In this document: positions 9,676-21,299 of the stretch, one piece after another
How the letters are laid out: each line of letters begins with the position of its first letter
Numbering within the stretch: the stretch's first letter is position 1
DNA from: Podocnemis expansa
Lineage: Eukaryota > Chordata > Testudines > Podocnemididae
NCBI GenBank assembly: GCA_007922195.1
Contig: ML681997.1
Coordinates: 12,288,142 to 12,352,141, forward strand
Length of the DNA: 64,000 nucleotides
Reading direction: 5' to 3'
The notes under the pieces: model-generated
Database searches by the model: none
Told to the model about the DNA's origin: nothing
Seen by the model: only the letters and a program-made list of their open reading frames with translations
Position numbers and translations under genes: made by a program

Positions 9676-12487
9676 ATTATCATTCCTCTTCCTATGTTCA
9701 ATAATTATTATCTGATATTCATTGGACAGAGAAAAATATTCTCATTCAGCACTCTGGTCTTCTTTGTATTTTATTTCTGATGCTGCCCCTGCTCCTCATA
9801 GACTGTTACTTTTTTTTTCTTTGAAAAAAGATTTACTCACTGTAGTCCTACTCAAATGCCCTCATACAAGTGACAGTCTGTTGGCTGAAAGTGTTTAGCC
9901 ATGAACTTAGTCTCACCCTCCCTGAGGACTGGCTCCCCCTCTGGGAGGGGATTGACTCCAGCCTCATGGACCCTCTGAAGGAGAAGGAGATCAATTCTTG
10001 ACTGAAAGTATAATGACATGTTTTCCCCAGGAGTCCCTGCAGTTTTCAATCTTTTATGGTGTTTCTTTTATACAGTGAGGATCTCCTTGCACTAGAAACA
10101 TACACAATAAATAACAGTCCCCATGCCCAAGAGCTCGCGATTTCCAAAGGGGGTCTATGAACTGGAAAGGGGAGAATGTGCTGCCCCTGGTTCCTAGCCT
10201 TAAAAACCTTTTCTGAGAGAAGGGAACTGGCTTGAAGAAATGGCATTTCTGGATATCCGCAAGCAAAGATTCATGCAATTGTGGACTCTGAGATACAAAA
10301 CAAAATCTTGAGCCTCTTAGGGATCTGGGTCCGGAGTAGGAGGGTTGAATTGCTCCCTGGGCTCAGACTGTCAGTCTAAGGAGAATTAATCTAACCACCC
10401 TGCGCTCTTTCAGGTATCCCCTCCTAGCTGTATCTCAGACAGCTAAATCATTTTCAGTGGGACATAGGATCTGGTGTCCTTGAAAAAAAATCTGAGAAAA
10501 TAGGAACATGGCTTCACTCAGCTCATGAAAGATGGCACCCAAGGCAAAATTTAGGCTTTTGGACCATCTGGGCCTGTATCTCTTCACATTTGAAGCTTGT
10601 CAGCAGAAGAGCAATATAGCTTATCCATCCCCATGGTCCATATAGACCACACAAACTACCTGATATGTTGCTGGAAACCATACACAGAGAAACTGCATAA
10701 AAACATAAGTGCTCTTTTTGTAAGGTTGCAAGATGGGCTTTATTAGTTGGCTTGGCAGAATTTTTATTTTCTTATAATTTCAATAGTAAACATTTTTGAC
10801 AGACATTTTTGAGCATTTTTGTAGATTTTTAGCAATATGCATTTTAACAGTTGGATGAAATTACATGTGGGCGGGTGTTGGACAATGCGGAGGTGGTCAG
10901 ATCATTATTTAATGACTGTGGATGTTGATATTAAAAAAGTTAAAGTTTTAGAACCAATAAAAACAAATTATCAATGTCTCATCAAAACATACAAAGTAAA
11001 TTTCTTTAAATCAAATAAGTTGTTTCTTTCTTTGTCTAGTATTAAACTGTAACTATTACTGATGGAAGTATTCTTTTAATTTGTTTGTGTAGGTTGTGTA
11101 TGGTGAAATCGATATTCAGACACAGATAGATGATGACTCATTCAAAGCCTATTATTACATGGAATACACAGCAATAATGCACAAGAACCCCAAAACACAG
11201 AGAGAAGAATCAAGCTCTTCTCTAAAACAGGGAAGCACCACTCCATCTTGCTTTAAAGTGACTATTTCCAGACTAGCTTTCTTGCTCATAGGTTTTACCA
11301 CAGAGCCCAAGCTGGACCTGGAAAACAGCCCCCTAGCCCACATGCACACCTCATTTGTAAAGTGATAGCTTGGAATCCCAAAGTAGTCCACCACACCTGT
11401 CACAGAGAAAGTTTAATAGTATAAAACAAAATTATATTACTTCAGAATTGCAGAGCTGTCCATTTAAAAAAAGAAACAAAACACCACCAGAGCGTTAGTA
11501 GGACCTTGCAAATCAGTAGACTAGTCAGTTCATTATGCTGTGGTGGTGTTGCTCCTTGATATGAACAATTCTTTTGATCTGTGCGTCATTGTGTGAATTC
11601 CAGATTTACCTAGTCTGTTTTTCCCTGTAGACTCCAGGTTCTGCTCTTTCTGAAGGAAAATTCAAGTAATCTAGCATTTCTCTGATACCACACTCAAAGC
11701 TCAGTGCTGGGGGATTTCATATGAAACTGGAGAGTAACTTGTGCATTATGAAAAGTAGCCCAGGAGCTAAATACAATACTTGAATGCATGTTATTTTCTC
11801 TTGACTTCTTAACTTTGGCTCCTCTCGGAATTTAGATGATCCAAATCCAGCTTCTCTAGGCTTTTGCACAAGTGACAATTCTGAGCAACTACCGTCTCCT
11901 TTTCAATTGTTTGCATTCTTCAGATTTTTTCTTTTTTTCCTTGACTTCATCCTATTGAAGCTTGAATTTGCTAAGAAAACTTCTTAGGGCTTTCTTGAGG
12001 TTTTTCAGATTGTTATCTGAGCTTGGTAGGTCACCTACCTAAACATTTTCAATAGGAAAAATAAATCCAAGAAATTACTTCTTGCGGGGCGGACTTTAGC
12101 ACAGCCAGAAGAAATCTTAACCAGATTTTTCTAAGAACATCAGAACAGTCAGTGAAAGAGGCTCCTTTGGATATTTTGAGGGTTCATTGAAAATTAACAT
12201 AGGAGTTTCTCTTCCATATTTTGGTACCAAGACATTAGGAACAATACTGGAAATATTGACATAGCCAATTGTTGTGCAGTGTGGTGTGGCTCCTAACCAC
12301 GAGTCCTAGCCTCAGGGCAGACTGTCAAGAAGCAGGACGAGACCCCAAACTGGGTGTATGCTATATAATTAGATTCCACCAACCCAATAACAAATGTGAA
12401 CTAATGAAACACTGTAATAGTTTTATCATGCAGTCACAGTCCCTGCTCTTTGGCATTCCAATCTGTCTTTTGATCTAGGAAGGATGG
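9676..12487. other. Unassigned non-coding sequence
   Basis: About 2.8 kb with no supported gene. Frames near 9850-10280 and 11096-11400 lack conserved motifs, periodic structure or good splice pairs. No RNA gene or clean transposon end is visible. Confidence 0.5.
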
Positions 12488-12495
12488 ACTTAGAT

Positions 12496-12705
12496 CAGGG
12501 GTCTCAAACTCAAATCACCACGAGGGCCACATGAAGACTAGTAGAGGGCCGCATAAGGACTAGTGCATTAGCCCAAGGGCAGCACCACAGAAACCTTTTC
12601 ATACAACTATATTGCAAATATTGGTAACAACGGTGTCATTGAGGGCCACAGGAAATACACTTAGGGGTCGCATGCAGCCCACAGGCTGCATGTTTGAGAC
12701 CCCTG
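12496..12705. mobile_element. hAT MITE, 210 bp
   Basis: Perfect terminal inverted repeats CAGGGGTCTCAAAC and GTTTGAGACCCCTG enclose the element. The 8-bp duplication ACTTAGAT is intact on both sides (12488-12495 and 12706-12713). The interior is GGGCCACA-rich and non-coding. The matching ends and intact duplication make this one of the clearest insertions in the window. Confidence 0.95.
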
Positions 12706-12713
12706 ACTTAGAT

Positions 12714-14819
12714 GGTTACTATAAACCAAAGGTCATAAAATATTCAAGTTGCTTCTAGTGCCAAGAGAGCCATCATTTACCTCAGGTCAGTTTGTACCTT
12801 AGATTTCTCACCAAAAACAATGCCTATAGCCAATCCTGTCATTAACCAAAGATTAATTAACTAGGAAATGAAATTAAATCATTCTTACATGGTTAAAGCA
12901 GGCAAACATATATATACAAATGAGTTACAGTGTACTGTTTTACAGGGTGACAGAGTTGTAGCAGCCCGTCAGTTCTGGATGTCTTTTAGCACTAACCCAG
13001 CTTTGTTCTGGGGATCTTTGCCTCTGTACCATAACTCCAGCCCCTGGGAGTCCAAGCAGCCAAAGAAAGAATAAAAATGTGAGCAACTTGTACTTCTTTC
13101 TTCCAGCATTCAGGCTGATAGGACAAGCCCTATTGCATGTTGCCTCCTCATGGGTGTGAAGGGGCAGTTACCGAAGTCTTTGTTTTGATGCCCCACCATG
13201 GCCCAGTTAGTTCTGATAAGCGGTGTTAGTGGTTAGGAGATGACTCCTCCTGAGTGGCTTCACAGTTTCAGAGCAAGCCCTTTTAGAATCATGAAACAAA
13301 ACCTTAAATATTATTTTAAAGGCTGTCATACTGTGAGATTAATACCTGCAGCAATTACAAGCATTGTTATAAGTTCAACACCCACCTTAACTGCACTAAC
13401 ACATAGCTGAAATGGCCTGAATTTGTCAGTGCTCAGCAGATGGCAAAAGCTGGCACCTGCTCTGCTTGCATCACATTATTTATTGATATTATTATTCAAA
13501 TATATATACTGTATGCAGTGCCTGCTAAATGGTTTAGGCTGTCCCATTAATGCATGCACTGGGTTTGTGTTGCCTTTCATTTTAATGTTATGTTGTATGA
13601 TCTGTGCTTGTAGTAATGCAAATGTATGCAAATTATGTGTATAATAAGATGGTGGTGGTTATGGGAATTACAAGGTGAGGTGGACTCATGATGTTATAGT
13701 ACATCAAGGCTTGTACCCTCTGTCTGACGGTTTGAAGTAGTATTTGGGGTCAGATGTGCCAAACAGTAGGTTCATCATATTCTTTCCCTAATGTTTATAG
13801 GGATGTCATATTTTCTCTGCAAACATGTTAAAATTACCTGTGGGCTAGTCCCTTTGATAATGTAATTCAAGAACTAATTAAGACAGAGAAATTAATGCAA
13901 ATATACGTGACTAGACTGGAGTCAGATTCACACAGTTCTGTGTTTGGGGTGTTTTTGGACAAGCATGAATTATCTGTTGGTGAGTTGAGGCTACAGCTCA
14001 CATGCATACATTATAATACACTTTGTTGGCAGCTCTTTCTTGTTACCATTACATTCATAGCATAAAATGTTGTAATTTTACAGTATTTAACTCCTCTTTG
14101 CTGTTAACTGAAAAATCAAATCTTAGCCTGGATCCCCAGCAGCATTCAAGGAGCGCACAGTGCAGTTTAGGAGAGCCTTTATCTTTGCTGATCTTGGGAC
14201 AGCTATATGCCAAGCCAGCCCCTTGATGTAACATAGGGTAGTCCAGAGGCTACGCTAAATTTTTATTGGTTGCCAATGACTGTTAAGGTACTGGTACAGT
14301 AGCTGGGGATCCCTAGGGTTTAAGTACTTTTTCCTCCAGTTGTCCCCTACACCAGTGGCAGGGAAGGGAATGAATAGAAAGATGCTTTGTTAGTCTTTTA
14401 AGTGCCATCAGACTCCTTGGGTTTTTTTAGGATGCCAGAAAGCATATTCTGAGTATGTTAAGTGACAAAGGCGATCCATTTTCTTAAAGGTACAGGGCCC
14501 ATGGGGCACCCCACTCCATCCTTTGGTGGGGCCTCTTTAAAGTTAGATACACAAGGAGCATCTGCAGAAATGAAGGCCAGGAGTGGGGAGAGAAGAAGCA
14601 GTTCCAGGGGAATAGTCTGTGTTTGGGAGAAACCCATGCTGTTGTTCCTATAAGAGCCTGGGTCCAGGAGCCTTGGAGAGGAGGCTCTCTAATCCAACCA
14701 GAGTCAGCTCTGGGAAAATGAGCTGTATAAACTCAGCCTCTTCCCTTAGAATAGGGGAAGACGCCAGCAGAAGAAAGCTGCTTCCTGAGCCTTCTTACTC
14801 TGGGGATCAATAATTAGTT
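12714..14819. other. Unassigned non-coding sequence
   Basis: A segment at about 12760-13350 looks like old repeat sequence but has no ends I can define. A short TTTGTTAGTCTTTTAAGTGCC fragment at about 14386-14420 belongs to the hairpin family at 24883-25012. No gene is supported. Confidence 0.45.
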
Positions 14820-15972
14820 AAAAAACAGGAAATGAAGGGCAGGAATAAAAGGTCAGTTTTGAGAAGAGAGAAAGGTACACAGTGGTGTCTTCCAGGACTC
14901 TATACTGACATCAGTGCTATTCTACTCATAAATGGCCTAGAAAAGGGGGTAAACAGTGAGGTGGCAAAGTTTGAAATTGATAGAAAATGACTGAAGTCAG
15001 TTAAGTCCAAAGCAGAGTGTGACAAGCTACAAAGGGAACTCACAAAACTGGGTGATGAGGCAAGAAAATGGCAGATGAAATTCTATGTTGATAAATGCCA
15101 AGTAATGCACATGGGAAAATGCAATCCCAATTATATATACAAAATGATGGGGCTAAGGTAGCTATTACCAATCAAGAAAGAGATCTAGGAATCATTGTGG
15201 CTAGTACTCTGAAAACATCCACTCCATGTGCAGCAACAGTCAAAAAGCCTACAGTATGTCGAGACCCATAAGAAAAGGGATAGATAATAAGACAGTAAAA
15301 ATCATAATGCCACTATATAAATACATGGTTTTCTCACACTTTAAATACTGTACGCAGCTCTAGTTATCACCTCTCAGAATGATGAATAAGAAATCTAAAA
15401 GGTACAGAGAAAGGCAACAAAAGTGATTAAGGTCATAGAACAGCTTCCATGTCTGGAGATTAAAAAGTCCAGGACTGTTCTTCTTGGGAAAGAGGTGATT
15501 AAGGTGGGATATTACAGAGGTCTATATAGACTCATAAATGCTGTGAAAAAAGTAAATAAAGTGTTATTTACCCCATTACATAAGACAAGAACCAGGAGTC
15601 ACTCAATGAAATAAATAAGCAGCAGGTTTAAAACAAATACAAGGAAGTACTTCTTCATACAACAGACAGTGCACCTGTGGAACACATTGCAAGGGAATGT
15701 GAAGGCCAAAATTATTACAGGTTCAAAAAAGAATTGGATAGGTTCATGGAGGATAGGTCCATCAATGACTATTAGCCAAGATAGTCAGGCGTGCAACTCC
15801 TTGCTCTGCATGCCCCTAGCCTCTGCTTGCCAAAAGTTGGAGTAGACAGCACAGGAGGGATCACTCAGTCATTACCTATTCTGTTTATTCACTCTGAAAT
15901 ATCTCTGATTGGCCACTGTCAAGACAGGTTAGATGGAGCATTGGTCTGACCCCGTATGGCTGTTCTGATATG
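14820..15972 (+). mobile_element. CR1-type LINE, 3' portion
   Basis: A sense copy of the ORF2 C-terminal region and 3' UTR, less interrupted than the copy at 6935-8915. It contains GGGGTAAACAGTGAGGTGGC, then a region encoding KWQMKFYVDKCQVMHMGK, then ATAATGCCACTATATAAAT, and ends with GGTCTGACCCCGTATGGC. The ORF is broken by stops and small indels. The 5' end is truncated, as is usual for CR1. Confidence 0.9.
15045..15152 (+). pseudogene. CR1 reverse transcriptase fragment
   Basis: The readable frame gives LGDEARKWQMKFYVDKCQVM and then HMGKCNPNYIYKMMG. In CR1-family proteins this segment lies downstream of the catalytic (F/Y)ADD box. The frame is lost on both sides, so this is a relic and not an active enzyme. 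Confidence 0.85.
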
Positions 15973-16640
15973 TAACCCTTCTGGCAGGGCAGGCTGGCAG
16001 GACAAGGGCCGGGTTCTATACCTAAGGGTTTCCCAATAATGTAGCACCACCAACCAGCTTGAGCTCCCACCCAGATTTCTGGGAATCCTGCACTGTTTGC
16101 TGAGCACCCCAAAGGAGTAAGGCTTCCCCACTCACATGCACAAGACTGAATGTAGTAAACAGAACTTTTAATAGTAGCAAAACAGAGTGTAAAAGGCCAA
16201 ATAACAGAAATCAGTGCCGATCTAGCTAGTCAGTGCATAGCAAAGTTCCCAACAACCCACACCACAGAACAGAACATACAAGACTTCATGGCAAAACCGG
16301 CACTGATCTGTGGAATCAGTACTAACTAGGCTCCCAATCAACCCTAGGGTACATAGGGAGTGTCTTTCATGCCAGCTGTCCGCCAACGCCATCTTCTGGT
16401 CACGCACTCCATCCTCTAGAACTGTTCCTTGGCTCTGCCCACTGTCTGCTGGCTCTGCCCTCCAGTCACTCACGTCGCCCAGCTCGCCACTGGCCACTTT
16501 CACCATCCACTGGCTCCGCCTGCTGTCTGCTAGCTCCACCCTCCAGTCACTCATGCCACCCAGCTCACCACTGGCTGTTCTCACTGTCTACTACCTCTGC
16601 CCAATGTCTGCCAGCTCTGGCCTCTCTCTCCATCAGCTGC
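15973..16640 (-). mobile_element. LTR-like block with minisatellite
   Basis: Directly after the CR1 end, the minus strand carries TATTAAAAGTTCTGTTTACT at about 16156-16175 and a TATA-poor promoter-like stretch. This resembles the U3/R part of a vertebrate LTR. Its upstream part is an 81-bp tandem repeat (listed separately). Boundaries and class are uncertain and no target duplication was found. Confidence 0.3.
16377..16640 (-). repeat. 81-bp minisatellite (27 codons)
   Basis: Units begin at about 16442, 16523 and 16604 with TGTCTGC(T/C)(G/A)GCTC, each 81 bases apart, preceded by a shorter degenerate unit. On the minus strand the units stay in one frame of a 120-codon open frame and give the peptide repeat ASGELGDVSDWRAEPADS with variants. 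Period and frame are both multiples of three. No known domain is recognised. Confidence 0.8.
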
Positions 16641-17219
16641 TCCAGTAATTTCAGCTCAGAGAGGGGGAGTTCCCTCTCAACTCAGAGAGTCTGCCTTTCT
16701 GTAGTCACAGCAGCTCTTAATCATCAAGTAGCATTCAAACACCTACTGTCTTTAGCGTAACAAAGGAGCCCCAGATAAGCCCCAGCCAGAACTATCATTT
16801 GACAGGGGAGCTGAGGTGAGACAGGAATGCCTCCAGCATTTTGCTCCAAAAGGAGCTAATGCAAAACCCCCACCCCTTTTCCAGGCTGAAATATGCAGTC
16901 GACTTTTTTATAAGCCTCTTTTTAACTAAGGGTAATTTTTACCCTTTAACTAATCCAGACAGATTTGAAACAGAGAGTAGCAGTTTACAAAAAGACAATA
17001 TTCTGTATTTCCCTTCAGTAGAATTACAGATATTGACAGATTTCTGAGCAGATGAACCCCAAATACCATTACGCACTATGCCCGGCACCCAGTATGTAAA
17101 TACCATGCTAATACAGGACCCATGCAGATTAATTGCTCCACTTCAGAAGCTGTTAGGCACAGTTCCTAAGCCTGCCTTACATATATATAGAACTATGAAC
17201 AAAAACAGAAATTATCACT
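16641..17219. other. Unassigned non-coding sequence
   Basis: No gene or clear repeat boundary is seen. Confidence 0.5.
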
Positions 17220-17458
17220 TAGTAAAGTCAACTTAAGGCAGAAGGGCCATTTAAGTCGACTTTATAAAGTCAACTTAAGCCAGGGGACCCATTGCAAGGT
17301 GACTTTATTAAGTCAGCTTTCAATGGGTCCCCGGCCTAAGTTGACTTTATAAAGTTGACTTAAACAAACGGGGACTTTCTAAGTCAACTTAATAAAGTCG
17401 ACTTTAAGTTGACCTTATTAAGCCAACTTACCTGAGCCCTGTAGTATAGACATAGCCC
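17220..17458. mobile_element. 3-bp-TSD transposon fragment (TTAAGTCGACTTAA type)
   Basis: The right end GTATAGACATAGCCC is preserved, but the left terminal repeat is missing. The body repeats AAGTCAACTTAA, AAGTCGACTT and AAAGTTGACTTAA on both strands. It matches the internal code of 38501-38895 and the right end of 3870-5832. Confidence 0.8.
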
Positions 17459-18514
17459 TTTATAGTAGTTCTTGTGTTGCTATGTAGGGACACACAGTCC
17501 AACCAAGAAAACTGTGGGCCCCTTGAAGGAAGTAGCCTGATATACAACTAGGAGGGCCTGGAGTATTCCCAAACCTGAGAGAATCTATGACTTAGGAAAG
17601 TCAGACTAAAACTCCTGCAGCTATGAAAGGGTGGGCTGGTAAAACCCATTATACTGTAGAGGAGGTCTATCATGGAAGCCATATGAATTAAATAAATTAG
17701 CTCCCAGGAGAAGAGGAATATTGTCTAAAGCCTCTAGAGGAGGGTGAGTTATTCCTGAATGCTACACTGTGAGCAGCAGGGGATGCTACAGGGCAGGCTC
17801 GCCCTGTGACATTCCCCCAAATGAAGTTTTGGATTTTTAAAAGGACCAATCTCTTGAACTTTTCTATTCGGTGCTAACTGGCATTTGCAACTTCTTTAAC
17901 CTTCACCTGTAATTCCATAAATCAGAAGTAAATCTCAAGCTAGTCATGATAATTACTGATATATAATTGCTATGAAATTTATACTAGTCTTAAAACATCT
18001 GCATATTAGTGCAAAAGTACTATAGGAGATAATTTATAGCATTCATCCTCAACCCTACGTAGTTTGTTTTGTTTTTTGTTTGTTACAAATCCATCAGCAG
18101 CCATCATATTGTTTGATGTTTTGGGCCTAATTTTGCAAAGGGGGAGGATTCATATTTGCACCTGCCTAATTGTTCATGCACAAATAAGTATTTTTGTGAA
18201 CAAAGTGCCCAGTTAGATTGCATTAATGGGCCTGATGCTAACAGTTTTTTTGTGGTGATTCCCCATGAAAGCTTCATGAGCCTCCTGAGTGTGTAACCAC
18301 AGATGCTTATTTCTCTGGGTCGATAGGGGCAATGAAAGCTCTCCAAAAAGCCAGTTCCACATAATGTTGGAGACCAGCTCTTCCCCAGCTGACAGACTTC
18401 TGTTAACCTAAGAAAAACTGTGAAAAGGCTAAGTGTCTGAGATCTCTCTCCCTGCATGGCTGCTCAGAAACCGAGCTCAGCCAGGGAGAGGAATGTGGAC
18501 CAGTGGGCTGCAGA
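17459..18514. other. Unassigned non-coding sequence
   Basis: The part at 17510-17820 has an LTR-like composition but no ends. Nothing codes for a recognisable product. Confidence 0.45.
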
Positions 18515-18522
18515 CTTCCCTC

Positions 18523-18696
18523 CAGGGCTGGCGCTAGGCGGTAAGCAGCCCCTGCATAACAGGGGGGGCGCCAGCATTTTGAGGGGCATCAAAAGGGGAC
18601 AGCGCCATGGCACTCCCCTGATGACGTCACTCATCTGTGCCGGCGTTGCCCTGCTGCGGGGGGGCAGGGATGCCATGATCCCCAGCACCGGCCCTG
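18523..18696. mobile_element. hAT MITE, 174 bp
   Basis: Ends CAGGGCTGGCGCTAG and GCACCGGCCCTG are imperfect inverted repeats. Flanks carry CTTCCCTC (18515-18522) and CTTCCCCC (18697-18704), an 8-bp duplication with one mismatch. The interior is GC-rich and non-coding. Confidence 0.8.
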
Positions 18697-18948
18697 CTTC
18701 CCCCCGATCCAAAACTCACCCCCAAGACTTGTAAATGTAGGGAGGGAGCTGATGAGAGCCTTTATATGGACTGATGCAAACATTTTCAATTGTACTTGTT
18801 TCTAACTGTACAGAGTAGGCAGACCTACAGTTTCCTTTTATTTCTCATACCCTGAAACTGTTCTCCCTTCAGTGGGTCACAGTTTGATGTACTTTCCTAT
18901 GTAATTTTATATTTCCCTGGGGTATCTGCCTAACCAAAAGTGTGTTGT

Positions 18949-19135
18949 AGCCATGTGGGTCCCAGGATATTAGAGAGCCAAGGGGGATAGGTAATATCTT
19001 TTATTGATCTAACTTTTGTTGGTGAACAAGACAGGATTTTGAGGTACATAGAGCTTTAGAGGCTCTGTGTAGCTCAGAAGCTTGTATCTCTCACAAGATG
19101 GTAGAGTAACAGTTATTACCTCACCCACCTTGCTT
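18949..19135. repeat. Dispersed repeat fragment with GTTGTAGCCATGTGGGTC end
   Basis: The sequence GTTGTAGCCATGTGGGTC followed by AGGTAATATCTTTTATTGAT belongs to an abundant interspersed family in sauropsid genomes. From memory it may be related to the family at 24843-25015. Class not established. Confidence 0.5.
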
Positions 19136-19167
19136 CTGTAATAGAGAAAATAACTAAGGGTATGTCC

Positions 19168-19925
19168 CAGTGGCATCGCTAGCATTGGGCACCCGGGGCA
19201 CGAGCCCCAGGTCCCAACGCCGGTGCCCCAGTTCTCCGGCCCAATCGGGCCGGGGATCCGGGGCCCGATCCCTGGTGGTCCGCGGCCACAGTGGCCGCGT
19301 CTCCAGCCAGGGATCCGGGGCCTATCTGGCCACCCAGCAGGCTCTGCCCCCTGGCCCGGGATAGGGCCAGGGGGTGGCTACGCCACCGCTGCCAGCTAGG
19401 CTGCGCTGCGGTGTGGCACGGCTCAGCCTAGCCTGGCCCGGCGTGGCCGGAAGCGGCAGCTGGAGGCCAGGCCCGCGGCCGCAGCCCTGGATCCCCAGTG
19501 GGGGACAGGGCCGCTGCAACCACAGGCTGCCGGCCGGGTCCTGGATCCCCGGCTGGGGACAGGGTCACCGCAGCCACCGGCGGCCAGGCCAGGAATCCAG
19601 GGCCCGGCTGGCCGCCCGCGGCGGCCCTGTCCCCTGCTGGGGATCCGGGGCCTGGCTGTGGCCGCAGCAGCCCTGTCCATGGCCGGGGATCCAGGGCTGC
19701 GGCCATGGGCCCGGCCTCCAGCAGCCACTTCTGGCCGCGCCGGGCCAGGCTACACTGCGCCGCGCCGCACCGCAGCGCAGCCTAGCTGGTGGTGGCAGCG
19801 CGGCCTCCCCCTGGCCCTATCCCGGGCCAGGGATGTGTGGCCTTTTGGCTGGGGGCAGGGCCTGCCCTCCAGGGGCGGGGCTGGGCTTGTGCCCTGGGTT
19901 TTTCCCCGCCCCAGCGATGCCGCTG
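19168..19925. mobile_element. hAT element nested in another transposon's terminus
   Basis: Terminal repeats CAGTGGCATCGCTAG and CAGCGATGCCGCTG enclose 758 bases. The 8-bp duplication GTATGTCC is perfect on both sides (19160-19167 and 19926-19933) and is itself part of the host element's terminal repeat. The interior is GC-rich with GGATCCGGGGCC-like repeats. The long frames on both strands are low-complexity. Confidence 0.95.
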
Positions 19926-20074
19926 GTATGTCCAGACGAGTCTTTTATTTCGAAACAACACTGGTTGTTTCAAAATAAAAAACTGTATGTCCACACAACG
20001 TTTGGATATGTTATTTTGAAACAACCATTGTTTTCAAATAACAATGACCTTCCATAGCACCCTGGGAGGAAGGT

Positions 20075-20096
20075 TCCCCCCCCCCCCCCCCCCCCC
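20075..20096. repeat. Poly-C tract
   Basis: An uninterrupted run of about 22 C residues next to the left subterminal region of the transposon at 19158-21299. Confidence 0.95.
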
Positions 20097-20745
20097 TGGC
20101 CAGGGATCAGCACCCTGGCCACAGTGCTGAGTGGAGTGCAGGGGGGCGGCGGGTGCTCCAGCCAGCTTCCCCCACTGCTTCCCCTTGCCAGGGGGTAAAG
20201 GGAGCGGTGGGTGCACTAGTCGGCTTCCCCTGCCGCTTCCCCTTGCTGGGGGCAGGGGGGAGTCGGGTGCCTCAGCCCCTTTGCCCCCCCCCCGCCCCCA
20301 GCAAGGGGAAGGGACGGGCGAAGCCGGCTGGAGTGCCTGCTGCCCCACCTGCCCCCAGCAAGGGGAAGTGGCAGGGGAAGGTGCCTGGGGCACCCACTGG
20401 GGCTCTGCCCCCCCGAGCCCAAGTGGGGGGCAAAGGCAGCACCCATGGCTCCCACAGGGCCAGCAGCTCCCCCCGAGCCCAGGTGGGGGCAAAGCCAGCA
20501 CCCGCAGTTAGCGTGGGCTGGCAGCCCCCCCCAAGCCCAGGTGGGGGGGCAAAGCGGGCACCACTGCCCCCCACCCCACCCAGGCAGCAATGTACAAGGC
20601 CGGGTGGGGGGCAGAGCCCCTTCCCCTGCCCCAGCCCTGGAGGCAGGTGGGCAGGGGCAGGTGGAGCTGCAGCAGCCCCTGCCCTGGCTGGGGGGGGCAG
20701 AGACCCAGCCCCAGCAGGGGCAGAACAGGCTCCCTGCCCTGGGGC

Positions 20746-20934
20746 CATGGGTTGCCTAGCCCCCTGCTACCCCCTTTCCCCACCCCAGTCTCAAGGCAAG
20801 AGCAGGGGGCTAGGCTGGGAGCTGCTTGCCGGCAGACTGCAAGCAGCTCCCAGCCCCATGGGGCTCCTAGCCCCCTGCTCCTGAGTTGAGGCCGGGGTGG
20901 AGAAAGGGAGTAGCAGGGGGCTAGGCAACCCATG
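20746..20934. repeat. Large foldback palindrome
   Basis: The left arm CATGGGTTGCCTAGCCCCCT is mirrored by AGGGGGCTAGGCAACCCATG on the right. Inside it, AGCAGGGGGCTAGG and CCTAGCCCCCTGCT, then GGGAGCTGCTTGC and GCAAGCAGCTCCC, continue the symmetry. Nearly the whole 189-bp interval can pair with itself. Confidence 0.9.
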
Positions 20935-21299
20935 CCCCCGCTTAGGGTGGTGGGGCAGAGGGGCAACAGGGGAAGCCAGGGGGAAGAAGGGCTTCCCCTC
21001 TGTCGTCCCCCCCATTTTTTCCCCTGCCACTGGTTCCGGAGAGCCAGTGGTAGGGGACTGGTTTGCAACATGGCCCTGCTGGGGGGCCATGTTGCCACAC
21101 CACCCATCATGCCCCTCTCCTCAATCGAAACAGCAAGTCCTCTGTTTGGACATGCTATTTCGTTTGGGGCTTTTCTCTTGTTTCAAATTGGATTTTAGTT
21201 ATTTCGAATTAAGTTGTTTCGAAATAAGGGCTTTATTTCAAAACGACTTGTTTCAAAATAAGTTATTTTGAAACAAGGCCCTGCGTGTGGGCATAACCC

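Larger units (their letters stand above)
19158..21299. mobile_element. 3-bp-TSD TIR transposon, GC-rich, hAT nested in its left end
   Basis: The left end GGGTATGTCC is cut off after ten bases by a 758-bp hAT element and resumes at 19934 with AGACGAGTC. The right end is CGTGTGGGCATAACCC. Subterminal sequence repeats TATTTCGAAACAAC, TTTCAAAATAA and TAAGTTGTTTCGAAATAAGG. The duplication is not clean (TAA left, AAG right). The centre (about 20040-21110) is extremely GC-rich with tandem CCCAGCAAGGGGAAG units and a large foldback. It shares the CAGCAAGTCCT and GGACATGCTATTTCG segments with 8302-8813 in inverse orientation. Confidence 0.85.

Noticed and set aside
11096..11403. Overlapping open frames on both strands as an exon
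   Set aside because: No convincing splice pair, conserved motif or extended frame on either strand.
19374..21110. Many overlapping 100-245-codon frames on both strands, CpG-island-like composition
   Set aside because: Low stop frequency follows from very high GC content and tandem repeats within nested transposons. Frames overlap on both strands with no domain or splice signals, so neither a gene nor a promoter island is supported.
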